Shown here: piece after piece, positions 33,123 through 41,007 of the stretch
Numbering within the stretch: the stretch's first letter is position 1
Layout: every line of letters begins with the position of its first letter
NCBI GenBank assembly: GCA_022448265.1
Contig: JAKVCC010000017.1
Coordinates: 1-41,007, forward strand
From: Pirellulales bacterium
GTDB lineage: Bacteria; Planctomycetota; Planctomycetia; Pirellulales; Lacipirellulaceae
Reading direction: 5' to 3'
DNA: 41,007 bases
Translations under genes and position numbers: made by a program
Notes under the pieces: model-generated
The model's database searches: none
Told to the model about the DNA's origin: nothing
Seen by the model: the letters and a program-made list of their open reading frames with translations, nothing else

Positions 33123-35783
33123 ATGGCAAAAAAGACGCCCCGAACTCCCAAGATGACCTACTACTTTGGCCAAACCAAGACCGAAGGAGATGGTACGAAA
33201 AAACAACTTCTTGGTGGCAAAGGGGCCAATCTGGCGGAAATGACTAGCATTGGTCTTCCGGTGCCACCCGGTTTTACGATCACAACGGAGGTGTGCGATC
33301 TTTATTATAAGAACGAGAAGCGGTTCCCTTCCAGCTTAATGGAGGAAGTAGGCAAGGATATCAAGACGCTCGAAAAGGAATTGGGAAAAAAGTTTGGTGA
33401 CAACCAGTCTCCTCTGCTGGTTTCGGTTCGCTCCGGTGCGGCGGTGTCCATGCCAGGCATGATGAATACAATTCTCAACCTGGGGCTCAACGACCTGTCG
33501 GTAGTTGGTCTGGCCAACGCGACAGGTAACGAACGCTTTGCCTACGACGCCTACCGCCGGCTCATCAATATGTATGGCGATGTCGTTTGCGGCGTCGATC
33601 ACGAATACTTTGAGCATGCTTTCGGCAAGATCAAGAAGAAGTACCATGCTACCGAAGACAACGATGTGCCCGTTGAAGGCATGATCGAATTGTGCGAAGC
33701 CTACAAGAAGGTTTTTCGCAGGCACTTCGGCAAGCCGTTTCCCCAGGATCCGATCCAGCAACTCGAAATGGCGGTAGAGGCTGTTTTTCGAAGTTGGATG
33801 CAGTCGCGAGCCATTCGCTACCGCCAGGTAGAAAACATTACCGGGCTACTGGGCACAGCAGTTAATGTCCAGTCGATGGTGTTTGGCAATATGGGAGACG
33901 ATTCCGGCACGGGCGTCGCATTCACACGGGATCCTTCGAACGGCAAGAACGAATTTTACGGCGAATTTTTGATCAATGCCCAAGGCGAGGACGTGGTGGC
34001 TGGTATCCGTACGCCTCAGCCAGTCGCCAAAATGACCAAATGGAACAAGAAGATTTACGACCAGTTGCTGAAGATTAAAACCAAGCTTGAAAAACACTAT
34101 CGCGATGTGCAGGACATCGAGTTCACGATCGAAAAAGGCAAATTGTACATGCTGCAGACTCGCAACGGCAAACGGACGGGCGCCGCGGCAGTGAAGATTG
34201 CCTGCGACATGGTCAAGGAAAAGCTGATCACCGAGAAGGAGGGCGTGCTGCGTGTTCCGGCAGGCGACCTAACGCAATTGCTACTCCCCAGCTTCAGTCC
34301 CGCTGCCAAGAAGTCGGCCAAAATTTTGACGATTGGCCTGCCTGCTTCGCCAGGAGCCGCTAGTGGCAAGCCGGCGTTTACTGCAGCCGAGGCGGTCCAA
34401 CGCACGTTGGCCGGCGAAAAAGTACTCCTCGTACGAAAAGAAACCAATCCTGAAGACATCGACGGTATGCACTCGGCTGCAGGTATCTTGACGAGTACCG
34501 GTGGCATGACCAGCCACGCGGCGGTCGTTGCCCGCGGCTGGGGGCGCTGCTGCGTTGCCGGTGCGGGCGAAATTACCATTAGTCAAAAGTCGCGTAAGCT
34601 CACCGTAGGAGGAAAAACCTACTCGCATAACGATGTGCTTTCAATCGACGGCTCCACGGGCGAAGTGATGGCCGGCGAGGTGGCCACGCAAAATCCCAAA
34701 CTCTCCGACGATTTTAGCACGGTCATGAATTGGGCGGATAAGTACAGGGCGATGCACGTGCGTACCAATGCCGACACACCCAGTGACGCCAAGCGGGCAC
34801 GCGACTTTGGCGCCCAGGGTATTGGGCTGTGCCGCACCGAACATATGTTCTTTGAAGGCGATCGTATTCTAGTCATGCGGGAAATGATTCTCGCTGAAAA
34901 CGAGGACGAGCGAAAAGAGGCGCTCAAAAAGCTGCTTCCCGTTCAGCGGAAAGACTTTGTCGGTATCTTCACCGCTATGAAAGGCATGCCGGTTACGATC
35001 CGCCTTCTGGATCCGCCGCTGCACGAGTTTTTGCCGCATGACGACAAGAGCCAGGCCGAGATGGCCAGCCGCCTGGGAGTGAAGCGATCAGTGGTCAAAA
35101 ACCGCGTTCAGTCCCTGTGCGAGATGAATCCGATGCTTGGCCACCGCGGCTGCCGATTAGCCGTCACCTATCCCGAGATTCTCGAAATGCAAGTCACGGC
35201 GATTACCGAAGCTGTGATTGCCTGCAAGCAAAAAAAAATCGATGCGCAGGCCGAAATCATGATCCCATTGATCGGTACGGCCGAAGAGTTGGAGCTGCTT
35301 AGCGGTCGTGTTCGACAGGTGATGAAGGAAGTGCGCAGTGCTAAAAAGTTTAAAGGCAAGCTGGGCATTCTGGTCGGCACCATGATTGAGATTCCGCGGG
35401 CCGCGCTCGTCGCAGATCAGGTGGCCGCGTCCGCTGATTTTTTCAGCTTTGGCACCAACGACCTGACGCAGATGACTTTTGGCTACAGCCGCGACGACAT
35501 TAACACGTTTCTGCCCGCCTACCTGAGCGAAGAAATACTTCCTCGTGATCCCTTCGAAACACTTGACTCTACGGGAGTCGGACAATTGGTTGCGATGGGC
35601 GTAACGAAGGGACGTTCGACGAAGAGCAAGCTGAAATGTGGCATCTGCGGTGAGCATGGTGGCGACCCTGACTCGATCTCTTTCTGCCAGGAAGTCGGGC
35701 TCGACTACGTCTCCTGCAGTCCGTACCGAGTGCCGATCGCCCGCCTGGCAGCTGCCCAGGCATCGCTGAGCAATGGAAAATAG
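33123..35783 (+). CDS. ppdK: Pyruvate, phosphate dikinase
   Basis: About 886 residues, converting pyruvate, ATP and phosphate to PEP, AMP and PPi reversibly in the cytoplasm. The N-terminal ATP-grasp part has LLGGKGANLAEMTSIGLPVPPGFTI and VSVRSGAAVSMPGMMNTILNLG. The central domain holds the phospho-His in GGMTSHAAVVARGWGRCCV. The C-terminal TIM barrel has GIGLCRTEHMFFE, GILVGTMIEIPRA, FFSFGTNDLTQMTFGYSRDD and the catalytic Cys in KCGICGEHGGDP. The frame opens at 33081, but MAKKTPRTPKMTYYFGQ from 33123 matches the family. It overlaps a convergent inverted repeat at its stop. It may run in either the gluconeogenic or pyrophosphate-using direction. Confidence 0.96.
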   Translation: MAKKTPRTPKMTYYFGQTKTEGDGTKKQLLGGKGANLAEMTSIGLPVPPGFTITTEVCDLYYKNEKRFPSSLMEEVGKDIKTLEKELGKKFGDNQSPLLVSVRSGAAVSMPGMMNTILNLGLNDLSVVGLANATGNERFAYDAYRRLINMYGDVVCGVDHEYFEHAFGKIKKKYHATEDNDVPVEGMIELCEAYKKVFRRHFGKPFPQDPIQQLEMAVEAVFRSWMQSRAIRYRQVENITGLLGTAVNVQSMVFGNMGDDSGTGVAFTRDPSNGKNEFYGEFLINAQGEDVVAGIRTPQPVAKMTKWNKKIYDQLLKIKTKLEKHYRDVQDIEFTIEKGKLYMLQTRNGKRTGAAAVKIACDMVKEKLITEKEGVLRVPAGDLTQLLLPSFSPAAKKSAKILTIGLPASPGAASGKPAFTAAEAVQRTLAGEKVLLVRKETNPEDIDGMHSAAGILTSTGGMTSHAAVVARGWGRCCVAGAGEITISQKSRKLTVGGKTYSHNDVLSIDGSTGEVMAGEVATQNPKLSDDFSTVMNWADKYRAMHVRTNADTPSDAKRARDFGAQGIGLCRTEHMFFEGDRILVMREMILAENEDERKEALKKLLPVQRKDFVGIFTAMKGMPVTIRLLDPPLHEFLPHDDKSQAEMASRLGVKRSVVKNRVQSLCEMNPMLGHRGCRLAVTYPEILEMQVTAITEAVIACKQKKIDAQAEIMIPLIGTAEELELLSGRVRQVMKEVRSAKKFKGKLGILVGTMIEIPRAALVADQVAASADFFSFGTNDLTQMTFGYSRDDINTFLPAYLSEEILPRDPFETLDSTGVGQLVAMGVTKGRSTKSKLKCGICGEHGGDPDSISFCQEVGLDYVSCSPYRVPIARLAAAQASLSNGK

Positions 35784-35810
35784 GGTGCCACAGCGTAGAA
35801 ATGCACCCTA
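35781..35810 (-). terminator. Inverted repeat holding both convergent stop codons
   Basis: TAGGGTGC (35781-35788) and GCACCCTA (35803-35810) form a perfect 8-bp stem with a 14-nt loop. The left arm begins with the ppdK TAG and the right arm carries the lpxA TAG on the other strand. In the minus direction the stem is followed by TTTTCC, so it can act as the lpxA terminator. In the plus direction no T-run follows. Confidence 0.55.
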
Positions 35811-36722
35811 GCCGGCGAAGTGGTGCAGTACAGACCCGGGCTCTTGCTGTAGGGATTCGCTGATTATTGGCGGGTCAGCTGTGTGGTTCGCGCGCTGAGG
35901 TTCATCATCGAGGGCAGCAGGGTACACGCGCAAGTTCGGGCGTGGCGGACTGCGGCGCTCTTGCACGAAGCCGCGATCACCGCCTTGGAAGAAGCTGGCA
36001 AACTCCGCTGCTATTCCATCAGGAAATCGCTGCTGGATCGCATGAATCGTTTCGCGAAATGACAGTCCGCCGCGGTAAATCACCCGATATGCGGCTTTTA
36101 AGTCGAGCATTTCCTGACGCGATAATTTTGCTCGACGCAGGCCAACTCGGTTGAGCCCCACCACCACCGCAGTTGCCCCGTCGGTGAGTACAAATGGAGG
36201 AATATCTTGCACGACCTTCGTGCAGCCGCCGACCATGACCAGTCGCCCAATGCGACAGAATTGATGCACGGCCGAATTGCCACCCAGGCAGGCGCGGTCG
36301 CCAACGGTGACGTGGCCGCCCAGCATGGTCCCATTGGTCAATATGACATGGCTGCCGACCTGGCAATCGTGGGCAACGTGAGCGCCCACCATAAGCAGGC
36401 AATCGTCGCCGACAGTGGTGCTATTGGTTTCGAGCATGGCACGATGCACGGTAACGTGCTCGCGCAACACGTTGCGGGCCCCAATCACGACGCGACCCGA
36501 GGCGCCTGACAAATTGGCATGCTGCGGCAACCCGCCTAAGACGGTTCCTTCATAGACGATCGTTTCTCGACCAACGGTGGTTCCCTCTCTGACCGTAACA
36601 TGGGCCACCAAACGACAGCCCTCATCAATTTGCGCACCGGCTTCCACTAGGCAAAACGGGCCAATCTCAACATTTGGGCCAATTTTGGCCTGAGGACTGA
36701 CGATCGCAGCAGGGTGAATCAT
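35808..36722 (-). CDS. lpxA: UDP-N-acetylglucosamine acyltransferase LpxA
   Basis: About 304 residues, catalysing the first lipid A step (3-O-acylation of UDP-GlcNAc). Hexapeptide repeats fold the left-handed beta-helix (IHPAAIVSPQAKIGPNVEIG onward). The catalytic His region is MVGAHVAHDCQVG, followed by ILTNGTMLGGHVTVGDRACLGGNSAVHQFCRIGR and a helical tail (LRRAKLSRQEMLDLKAAYR). It is about 40 residues longer than E. coli LpxA because of a disordered Pro/Arg-rich C-terminus. MIHPAAI from 36722 is preferred over the frame opening at 36740, and AAGGA lies upstream. lpxD, lpxB and fabZ are not adjacent. Family membership is clear and acyl specificity is unknown. Confidence 0.92.
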   Translation of the reverse strand: MIHPAAIVSPQAKIGPNVEIGPFCLVEAGAQIDEGCRLVAHVTVREGTTVGRETIVYEGTVLGGLPQHANLSGASGRVVIGARNVLREHVTVHRAMLETNSTTVGDDCLLMVGAHVAHDCQVGSHVILTNGTMLGGHVTVGDRACLGGNSAVHQFCRIGRLVMVGGCTKVVQDIPPFVLTDGATAVVVGLNRVGLRRAKLSRQEMLDLKAAYRVIYRGGLSFRETIHAIQQRFPDGIAAEFASFFQGGDRGFVQERRSPPRPNLRVYPAALDDEPQRANHTADPPIISESLQQEPGSVLHHFAG

Positions 36723-37054
36723 GAATGCACATCCTTGCAAAGACGCCTACTTAATTTCTGGTTGCGGCAGGCCATCGGACAACGATGTCGCCTGCTTGCG
36801 AACAGCGTGGATCGTATTAACGCTGCATGATCCTCGGGGCCGCTGCCAAGTTTATCGGTAAATCCACTTCTGACGGCTTAAAGTTTGGATTCGGATTGCT
36901 CTATTTCACCAAAAATACCGGGTTTGCCCTGACGCGGGCGACCGCTAGCAGTCTTCCGCGTCAAGGTACCCCGTGCAGAACACGCTAGCATGCAGTAAAC
37001 TTTCGGTCTCCCACCCCAATGTTCCCCAAAAAGCCGCTCCAGGAGTTCTTTGCC
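36723..37054. other. Divergent promoter region lpxA / TPR gene
   Basis: A 332-bp spacer upstream of both lpxA (minus) and the TPR gene (plus), presumably with both promoters. Short frames here are not protein-like. The TPR gene's AGGAG lies at 37041-37045. Confidence 0.5.
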
Positions 37055-37402
37055 ATGTCCGACACCACGTCCGATGTAGTCGTCCTTTACGATGCGGCCG
37101 ATAAGCTCAAGGAGGAAGGTAAGCTCGACGAAGCGGTCGAAAAGCTGGAAGCCGCATTGGCCCAGGATCAGCAGTATGCCCTGGCTCATTCGGCACTTGC
37201 TGTGATTCTGCAGCGGATGGGCAAGCACGAAGACGCCGTCAAACACGCCGCGCGCGTGTGCGAACTGGAACCAAACGAACCGTTCAGCTACACCGCTATG
37301 AGTGTCACGTACCAGCGCGCCTACGCAGGCACAAACAACATGGACTACATTAAGCTGGCCGAAGACGCCATGGAGCGGAGTCGCCAGCTGAGTCAGGGGT
37401 GA
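37055..37402 (+). CDS. Small tetratricopeptide-repeat protein
   Basis: About 115 residues, soluble, with no signal peptide. Helical pairs follow the TPR pattern: ADKLKEEGKLDEAVEKLEAAL (about 13-33), YALAHSALAVILQRMGKHEDAVKHAARVCELEP (about 38-70, a near-perfect TPR with W/L-G-Y/H-A-F-A-P-like positions) and PFSYTAMSVTYQRAY... (about 73 onward). It is a protein-interaction scaffold with unknown partner. AGGAG at 37041-37045 puts the start at MSDTTSD (37055), although the frame is open from 37019. Its stop lies inside a 19-bp tandem duplication. Convergent with the DUF3467 gene. Confidence 0.82.
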   Translation: MSDTTSDVVVLYDAADKLKEEGKLDEAVEKLEAALAQDQQYALAHSALAVILQRMGKHEDAVKHAARVCELEPNEPFSYTAMSVTYQRAYAGTNNMDYIKLAEDAMERSRQLSQG

Positions 37403-37426
37403 CCAGTTGAGTCAGGGGTGACCAGT
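37389..37426 (+). repeat. 19-bp tandem duplication spanning the TPR-gene stop
   Basis: TGAGTCAGGGGTGACCAGT is repeated exactly at 37389-37407 and 37408-37426. The TPR gene's stop TGA (37400-37402) lies in the first copy, so the second copy is untranslated. Confidence 0.92.
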
Positions 37427-37473
37427 CAGGAGCTACGACGGACACCGTGTCTTGAAACGGCAACTGGCATCTC

Positions 37474-37490
37474 GCTCAGTTCTGCTGAGC
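37474..37490. terminator. Hairpin at the convergent TPR/DUF3467 junction
   Basis: GCTCAG and CTGAGC form a 6-bp stem with a 5-nt loop, over the stop codon of the DUF3467 gene and 71 bp after the TPR gene. A short CGTCTTT follows on the plus strand. Weak but suitably placed. Confidence 0.3.
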
Positions 37491-37862
37491 CGTCTTTGCC
37501 ACAACCCGCTTTTGCACGTCCGTTTCCAGCACGCCAAAGGCTTGTTCGTGTCGCTGTACAGATAGTTGCAGCGCATGCAACATCCGCTTCGCGGTGTAGT
37601 AGTTAGTGACAATACGCTGCGTAATTTTTACGGGCTCCGACGGCACCCCAAATGGCTGTGCATTGAGTCCGAAATCGACGATCAGTTCCTCCGGAGTTCC
37701 CGTGACGCGACAAAAATTAGCGTAGGCACACCTAGCATCCGATTCATCAACCTGCACGCGGCCTGCTTGTGGGTCCGCCTTTTCCCTCGTCGCCCCACCG
37801 TCAGGGGAAACGCCTATGGAAGTAGCTTTCTCTGCAGATTCTTTTCTCTTTTCGTCGGCCAC
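37476..37862 (-). CDS. DUF3467 family protein
   Basis: A 128-residue soluble protein with the DUF3467 pattern: CAYANFCRVTGTPEELIVDFGL (about residues 45-66), then ITQRIVTNYYTAKRMLHALQLSVQRHEQAFGVLE (about 80-113). The first 35 residues are a charged, disordered lead-in. GGAGA nine bases before the ATG supports the start. The family is widespread in bacteria with no assigned function, and its short beta-strand plus helix core resembles small binding domains. Monocistronic, converging with the TPR gene. Confidence 0.8.
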   Translation of the reverse strand: MADEKRKESAEKATSIGVSPDGGATREKADPQAGRVQVDESDARCAYANFCRVTGTPEELIVDFGLNAQPFGVPSEPVKITQRIVTNYYTAKRMLHALQLSVQRHEQAFGVLETDVQKRVVAKTAQQN

Positions 37863-38198
37863 AATTATTTCTCCGTATTTGTCTTGCGTGGATTGGAAGG
37901 AACTCGTCTGGTTTTAAGTTATTTGCAGCGTGCTACGGATTGATTCCAAACGAAACTGTGGCAACACCGTTAAACGATGGTCTGCCCAGTGTAAAACCCC
38001 AACCGAAAATCACTAGGCGAAATGCAGTGTAGTAGTCTAGTGGCGTATTTTAGGGAACGATCGTCCAATTTTCCATCCCGTATTGACTGGTGTACCGTCA
38101 ATAACTCTTTACTACCATTACAACTCGCCGCCCACAGGCGCGAACTTGTGATTGTGGCGGCGGATTGGCTGCGCAGCGGTCAACAATGGAAGGTTTGT
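37863..38198. other. Spacer rsmG-DUF3467, nothing recognised
   Basis: 336 bp downstream of rsmG and upstream of the DUF3467 gene, both on the minus strand. It should contain the DUF3467 promoter. A plus-strand frame at 38022-38297 runs antisense into rsmG and is not protein-like. Confidence 0.5.
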
Positions 38199-38882
38199 TC
38201 AATCGCACTCGGCCCTCAGGCTCAAAATCACACTTTCTCGATCCGTCCCAAACGTCAGGTAACTGGCGACTTTACGAAGCTCAAGTGGTTTGAGTAAACC
38301 TAAGTGTCGAGCTTCGCCCCGCTCCTCAATCCATCGCTGTCCCTTGATTAGCAGCAATTCCTCGAAAGCCGACCAATGGGGCTCAAGCCAGCGCAGCATC
38401 TTGGGAAGCGGCGCGACGCCGCGAGCTACCAACGAGTGAAATGTTTGCTTCTGCAGCACGTCTTCGACCCGACGTGCCAGGACCTGCACTGGCAATTGCA
38501 GCTCTTCTACCATCGTTTGAACCACTTTGGCTTTTTTTTGCACAGAGTCACAAACGGTGACGCTCAGGTCGGGCCGGCAAATACAAAGTATCATTCCAGG
38601 TACGCCGCCCCCTGTACCGACGTCAAGGACTCGTTGGCCCTTGTCAATTAGTTTGGCAAGCTCCAAGCTATCCAATACGTCCCGAGTCACAAACTTTTCC
38701 AACGTGGTATGCCGAGTGAGATTGAGCCGCTCATTCCACTTCCAGAGCAGCGCCCGATAGCGGTCGAGCGTCTGAATTTGCTCCTGTGGCAAGTCGAGCT
38801 GATGCGCTGACAGGGTTTCGGCCAATGAGTTGGGTTCGGTAGTCAACGACGACCATCTTTCGTTAGGGTAATCAAAGGGCAA
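38199..38882 (-). CDS. rsmG: 16S rRNA (guanine-527-N7)-methyltransferase RsmG
   Basis: A 227-residue class-I SAM methyltransferase (GidB family), modifying G527 of 16S rRNA. The N-terminal helix region has RYRALLWKWNERLNLTRHT. The SAM loop is VLDVGTGGGVPGMILCICRP (about residues 83-102), followed by VTVCDSVQKKAKVV and the catalytic-side VEELQLPVQVLARRVED, with FHSLVARGVAPLPKML and LLLIKGQRWIEE completing the family. Length is normal. Divergent from truB with a 127-bp shared upstream region. Confidence 0.93.
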   Translation of the reverse strand: MPFDYPNERWSSLTTEPNSLAETLSAHQLDLPQEQIQTLDRYRALLWKWNERLNLTRHTTLEKFVTRDVLDSLELAKLIDKGQRVLDVGTGGGVPGMILCICRPDLSVTVCDSVQKKAKVVQTMVEELQLPVQVLARRVEDVLQKQTFHSLVARGVAPLPKMLRWLEPHWSAFEELLLIKGQRWIEERGEARHLGLLKPLELRKVASYLTFGTDRESVILSLRAECD

Positions 38883-39009
38883 GCAGACAAATTATCGCAC
38901 CCAGCGCGACCACGCAAGGAAAGCAACAGATCCTATCACTGCTGGAAACAGCATTCTACACCCCGCACCTCCAAAAAAATGGGTCTTGCAACCCACTCCC
39001 GGCTACTCC

Positions 39010-39966
39010 ATGTTCGGCATCCTGAATATCCATAAACCGTCTGGTTGGACTTCTCGCGATGTGGTCAATCGGGTGCAAGGTCGCGTGCGGCCGGTCAAGG
39101 TGGGGCACGCCGGAACGCTTGATCCCTTGGCTACCGGTGTGCTTGTAGTTGCCGTTGGGCCTGCTACGCGGTTGATTTCATTGGTGCAGCAGATGCCCAA
39201 GGAGTACCAAGCGACTTTTCTTTTGGGCCGCACGAGTCCTAGTGAAGACACCCAATCCAAGGTCACTTGCTTGCGGAGCGTTGCCCAGCCAACCCTGGCA
39301 GATATTGAAGCGGCCCTGCCTGCATGGATCGGCGATGTTGAGCAACGGCCCCCGATCTACTCAGCGCTAAAGATACATGGCCGACGGGCCTACCAGCTTG
39401 CGAGACAAGGATGCGAGGTCAGCCTTCCGCCGCGCATCGTGAGTATTTTTTCCATCAACATTGTCCGATACGCTTATCCCGAGCTGGAACTGTCAATTGT
39501 TTGCGGCAGCGGCACCTACGTGCGCAGCTTGGGGCGCGACTTGGCTGAGTCGCTTGGTACCGGGGCCGTGATGTCGGCCTTGAACCGTGTTGCGATTGGC
39601 CGCTACCTCGACGCGGATGCAGTCGACATCGAACAATTGCAGGCTACTTCAATAAAGACACAGCTCCTGTCGCCGCTCACGGCGGTCTCTCATCTACCGC
39701 AAGCGATGCTCAGTGCGGAACAGGCAGAGGAGATCCGGCATGGAAGATTTATCGCAGCTGCCGAAGTTAACATTGCTGGCAACACGTCGTTCGCTTCCAC
39801 GAGCGGCCCAGCCCGTCCAGTCAGCGGGGCGGCCTTGACGCCGGGGAAAAACGAGTCGCGGGGCCCGATAATTGCTGCCACGAACCCGCTAGGCCAACTT
39901 GTCGCCCTATTGGGGGCGCGATCGCCTGGCCGACTTGGACCCTTGTGCAATTTCAACCCCTGTTAG
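39010..39966 (+). CDS. truB: tRNA pseudouridine-55 synthase
   Basis: About 318 residues, making pseudouridine 55 in the T-loop of tRNAs. FGILNIHKPSGWTSRDVVN is the TruB N-terminus, and GHAGTLDPLATGVLVV holds the catalytic Asp. YSALKIHGRRAYQLAR and IVCGSGTYVRSLGRDLAESL are the later TruB motifs. The frame opens at a TTG (38986), but the ATG at 39010 matches the family. The C-terminal part after LTAVSHLPQAML has a PUA-like start and ends in an unusual short tail (LGPLCNFNPC). An intrinsic terminator begins four bases beyond the stop. Confidence 0.95.
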   Translation: MFGILNIHKPSGWTSRDVVNRVQGRVRPVKVGHAGTLDPLATGVLVVAVGPATRLISLVQQMPKEYQATFLLGRTSPSEDTQSKVTCLRSVAQPTLADIEAALPAWIGDVEQRPPIYSALKIHGRRAYQLARQGCEVSLPPRIVSIFSINIVRYAYPELELSIVCGSGTYVRSLGRDLAESLGTGAVMSALNRVAIGRYLDADAVDIEQLQATSIKTQLLSPLTAVSHLPQAMLSAEQAEEIRHGRFIAAAEVNIAGNTSFASTSGPARPVSGAALTPGKNESRGPIIAATNPLGQLVALLGARSPGRLGPLCNFNPC

Positions 39967-39969
39967 GAT

Positions 39970-40013
39970 CGTCACAGTTGGAGCGGGTAGCTCGCCGTGC
40001 TGTGACGTTTTTT
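39970..40013 (+). terminator. Intrinsic terminator after truB
   Basis: CGTCACAG pairs with CTGTGACG over 8 bp, enclosing a second small stem (GAGC/GCTC), and is followed directly by six Ts (40008-40013). It begins four bases after the truB stop. This is the best intrinsic terminator in the window. Confidence 0.85.
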
Positions 40014-40291
40014 CCTGTGGTCCGGTCCAGGTAAGAGGTAGCACGCGACTGAGGTCGATTGGATGCTGAGCGGCCAATTGGACGAGATTTTCTACGGCGA
40101 GCTTTATGCGCTCAGCGTGCGTTTATAGCTTGCCGCCCCCACTAAGGAAAATAGGAGTCGGGCACGGATGAGCCCTGCGATCGGTCCGCATGTTGCTAAG
40201 AGAAGTAGCATCGGATGTCCCGTCGAGGACCCTTAAGTCGATTCATAGCAGACTAATCGACGAGAATGGGTTCAAGATCGTTCAGGCTTCC
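40014..40291. other. Spacer truB-ftsK
   Basis: About 280 bp after the terminator, presumably containing the ftsK promoter. One frame reads MLSGQLDEIFYGELYALSVR to a stop near 40128. This is protein-like but very short, and I do not call it. Confidence 0.45.
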
Positions 40292-41007
40292 ATGTTTGAA
40301 AATCGAAATCTGAGATTCGATCTCTTTGCGCTACTGCTATTGGCAGCGACTGTACTCCTGGCTGTTGCGCTAGCTAGCTATGCTCCGGCTGATCCTCCCA
40401 GCACGTTGGTCTACCCTACGCCCACTGAGTTCTACAATGCTTGTGGACCGATTGGCGCTTATACGACGCATTTCTTGCTGGAAAGTATTGGTCTGGGTGC
40501 TTATTACCTAGTCGCCTCGTTGGGCACCCTGGCACTGACCCTGCTCTGGAGACGGGGAATCAATCAACCTGTACTACGAGCGGTGGGCTGGACCGCATCG
40601 CTGGTCGCTGTTTGTGCTCTCGCAACAATGGCCCTGCCGCATACAACGCCTGGCCCTGTAATCGGTGCAGGCGGCTATTTGGGGGCCATGGGGCAAGCGC
40701 TGCTCGAGTCGAATTTTGCGAGCACGGGCGCTTATATTCTGACATTCACTGTGCTGCTTGCCGGAATTTTTCTCTGCACGGATTATCTACTGCTCAAGAT
40801 GGCAGCCATTACCACCGTTGTGTCCGGCCGTGGACTGATGACGCTCGGTCATCTAGGTCCTGTACTCGGGCCGCGCCGAGGGGCACGTCCTGACTGTGAT
40901 CTCGAAGACCCGATCGATGAAGACGAGGAGTTCTATGAATATGAGGACGACGCAGAAGAAGACGATAAACAGGAGAGCACCGAAGGGGAGGACGAGTATG
41001 AATACGA
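40292..41007 (+). CDS. ftsK: FtsK/SpoIIIE DNA translocase, N-terminal part (runs off window)
   Basis: 238 codons are visible, with no stop before the window end. Four transmembrane segments (about residues 9-31, 66-86, 97-115 and 145-169) form the FtsK-type membrane anchor, with LALASYAPADPP after the first helix, resembling the SYxPxDPS motif of FtsK proteins. RRGARPDCDLEDP then leads into a strongly acidic linker (about 203-238: DEDEEFYEYEDDAEEDDKQE and on). The motor and gamma domains lie beyond the edge. It would pump chromosome ends through the division septum. The call rests on the membrane domain plus linker, so another membrane protein with the same topology is the alternative. Confidence 0.75.
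   Translation, partial: MFENRNLRFDLFALLLLAATVLLAVALASYAPADPPSTLVYPTPTEFYNACGPIGAYTTHFLLESIGLGAYYLVASLGTLALTLLWRRGINQPVLRAVGWTASLVAVCALATMALPHTTPGPVIGAGGYLGAMGQALLESNFASTGAYILTFTVLLAGIFLCTDYLLLKMAAITTVVSGRGLMTLGHLGPVLGPRRGARPDCDLEDPIDEDEEFYEYEDDAEEDDKQESTEGEDEYEY

Noticed and set aside
1-41007. CRISPR arrays, phage genes, transposases, toxin-antitoxin or known defence systems
   Set aside because: I looked on both strands and saw no spaced direct repeats, integrase or transposase motifs, or defence-type domains.

Overview
The window is a chromosomal stretch of a planctomycete, most likely in or near the Pirellulales. The main evidence is a secreted cysteine-rich protein made of YTV/VWET repeats (30677-32113), a family known mainly from Planctomycetes. 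Supporting signs are an outer-membrane BamA and an LpxA in a genome with dispersed, partly Shine-Dalgarno-free genes, and a split ribosomal-protein cluster lacking rpsR. These placements come from family knowledge and no database search was run. The window is mostly core housekeeping DNA.

Layout: 167-4622 (minus) carries rph and a compact argB-argD-argF arginine run. 4990-11963 (plus) is a long information-processing run: a uridyltransferase-only GlmU, prs, rplY, pth, rpsF, ssb, rplI and dnaB. 12664-15588 (plus) is BamA with a long proline/glycine-rich insert between the POTRA domains and the barrel. 15589-18548 looks accessory and partly decayed: a small membrane protein, coiled-coil coding remnants, a secreted sialidase-like protein, and a broken TauE/SafE permease tail. 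18549-26898 (minus) holds carA, an AlaC-like aminotransferase, a duplicated-domain PpiC chaperone/isomerase, and the classical rpsB-tsf-pyrH-frr order.

26899-28050 has no intact gene but contains what reads as a frameshifted one-TM/coiled-coil protein. 28051-30234 (minus) has a CysQ-type phosphatase, tRNA-Gln(TTG) and the redox repressor Rex. The YTV protein follows with a strong hairpin after it, then a CPBP protease (minus), ppdK (plus) converging on lpxA (minus), a TPR protein, a DUF3467 protein, rsmG (minus), truB (plus) with an intrinsic terminator, and the first 238 codons of ftsK running off the window end.

The genes cover translation (rplY, rpsF, rplI, rpsB, tsf, frr, pth, truB, rsmG), replication and segregation (ssb, dnaB, ftsK), nucleotide and arginine supply (prs, pyrH, carA, argBDF), and envelope building (glmU domain, lpxA, bamA, PpiC, YTV protein). 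I see no phage, CRISPR array, insertion sequence, toxin-antitoxin or defence island. The most distinctive things are the YTV protein, the BamA insert, two ribosomal genes that best fit TTG starts, decayed genes around the sialidase, an inverted repeat holding the stop codons of two convergent genes, and repeated 14-19 bp tandem duplications at gene edges.
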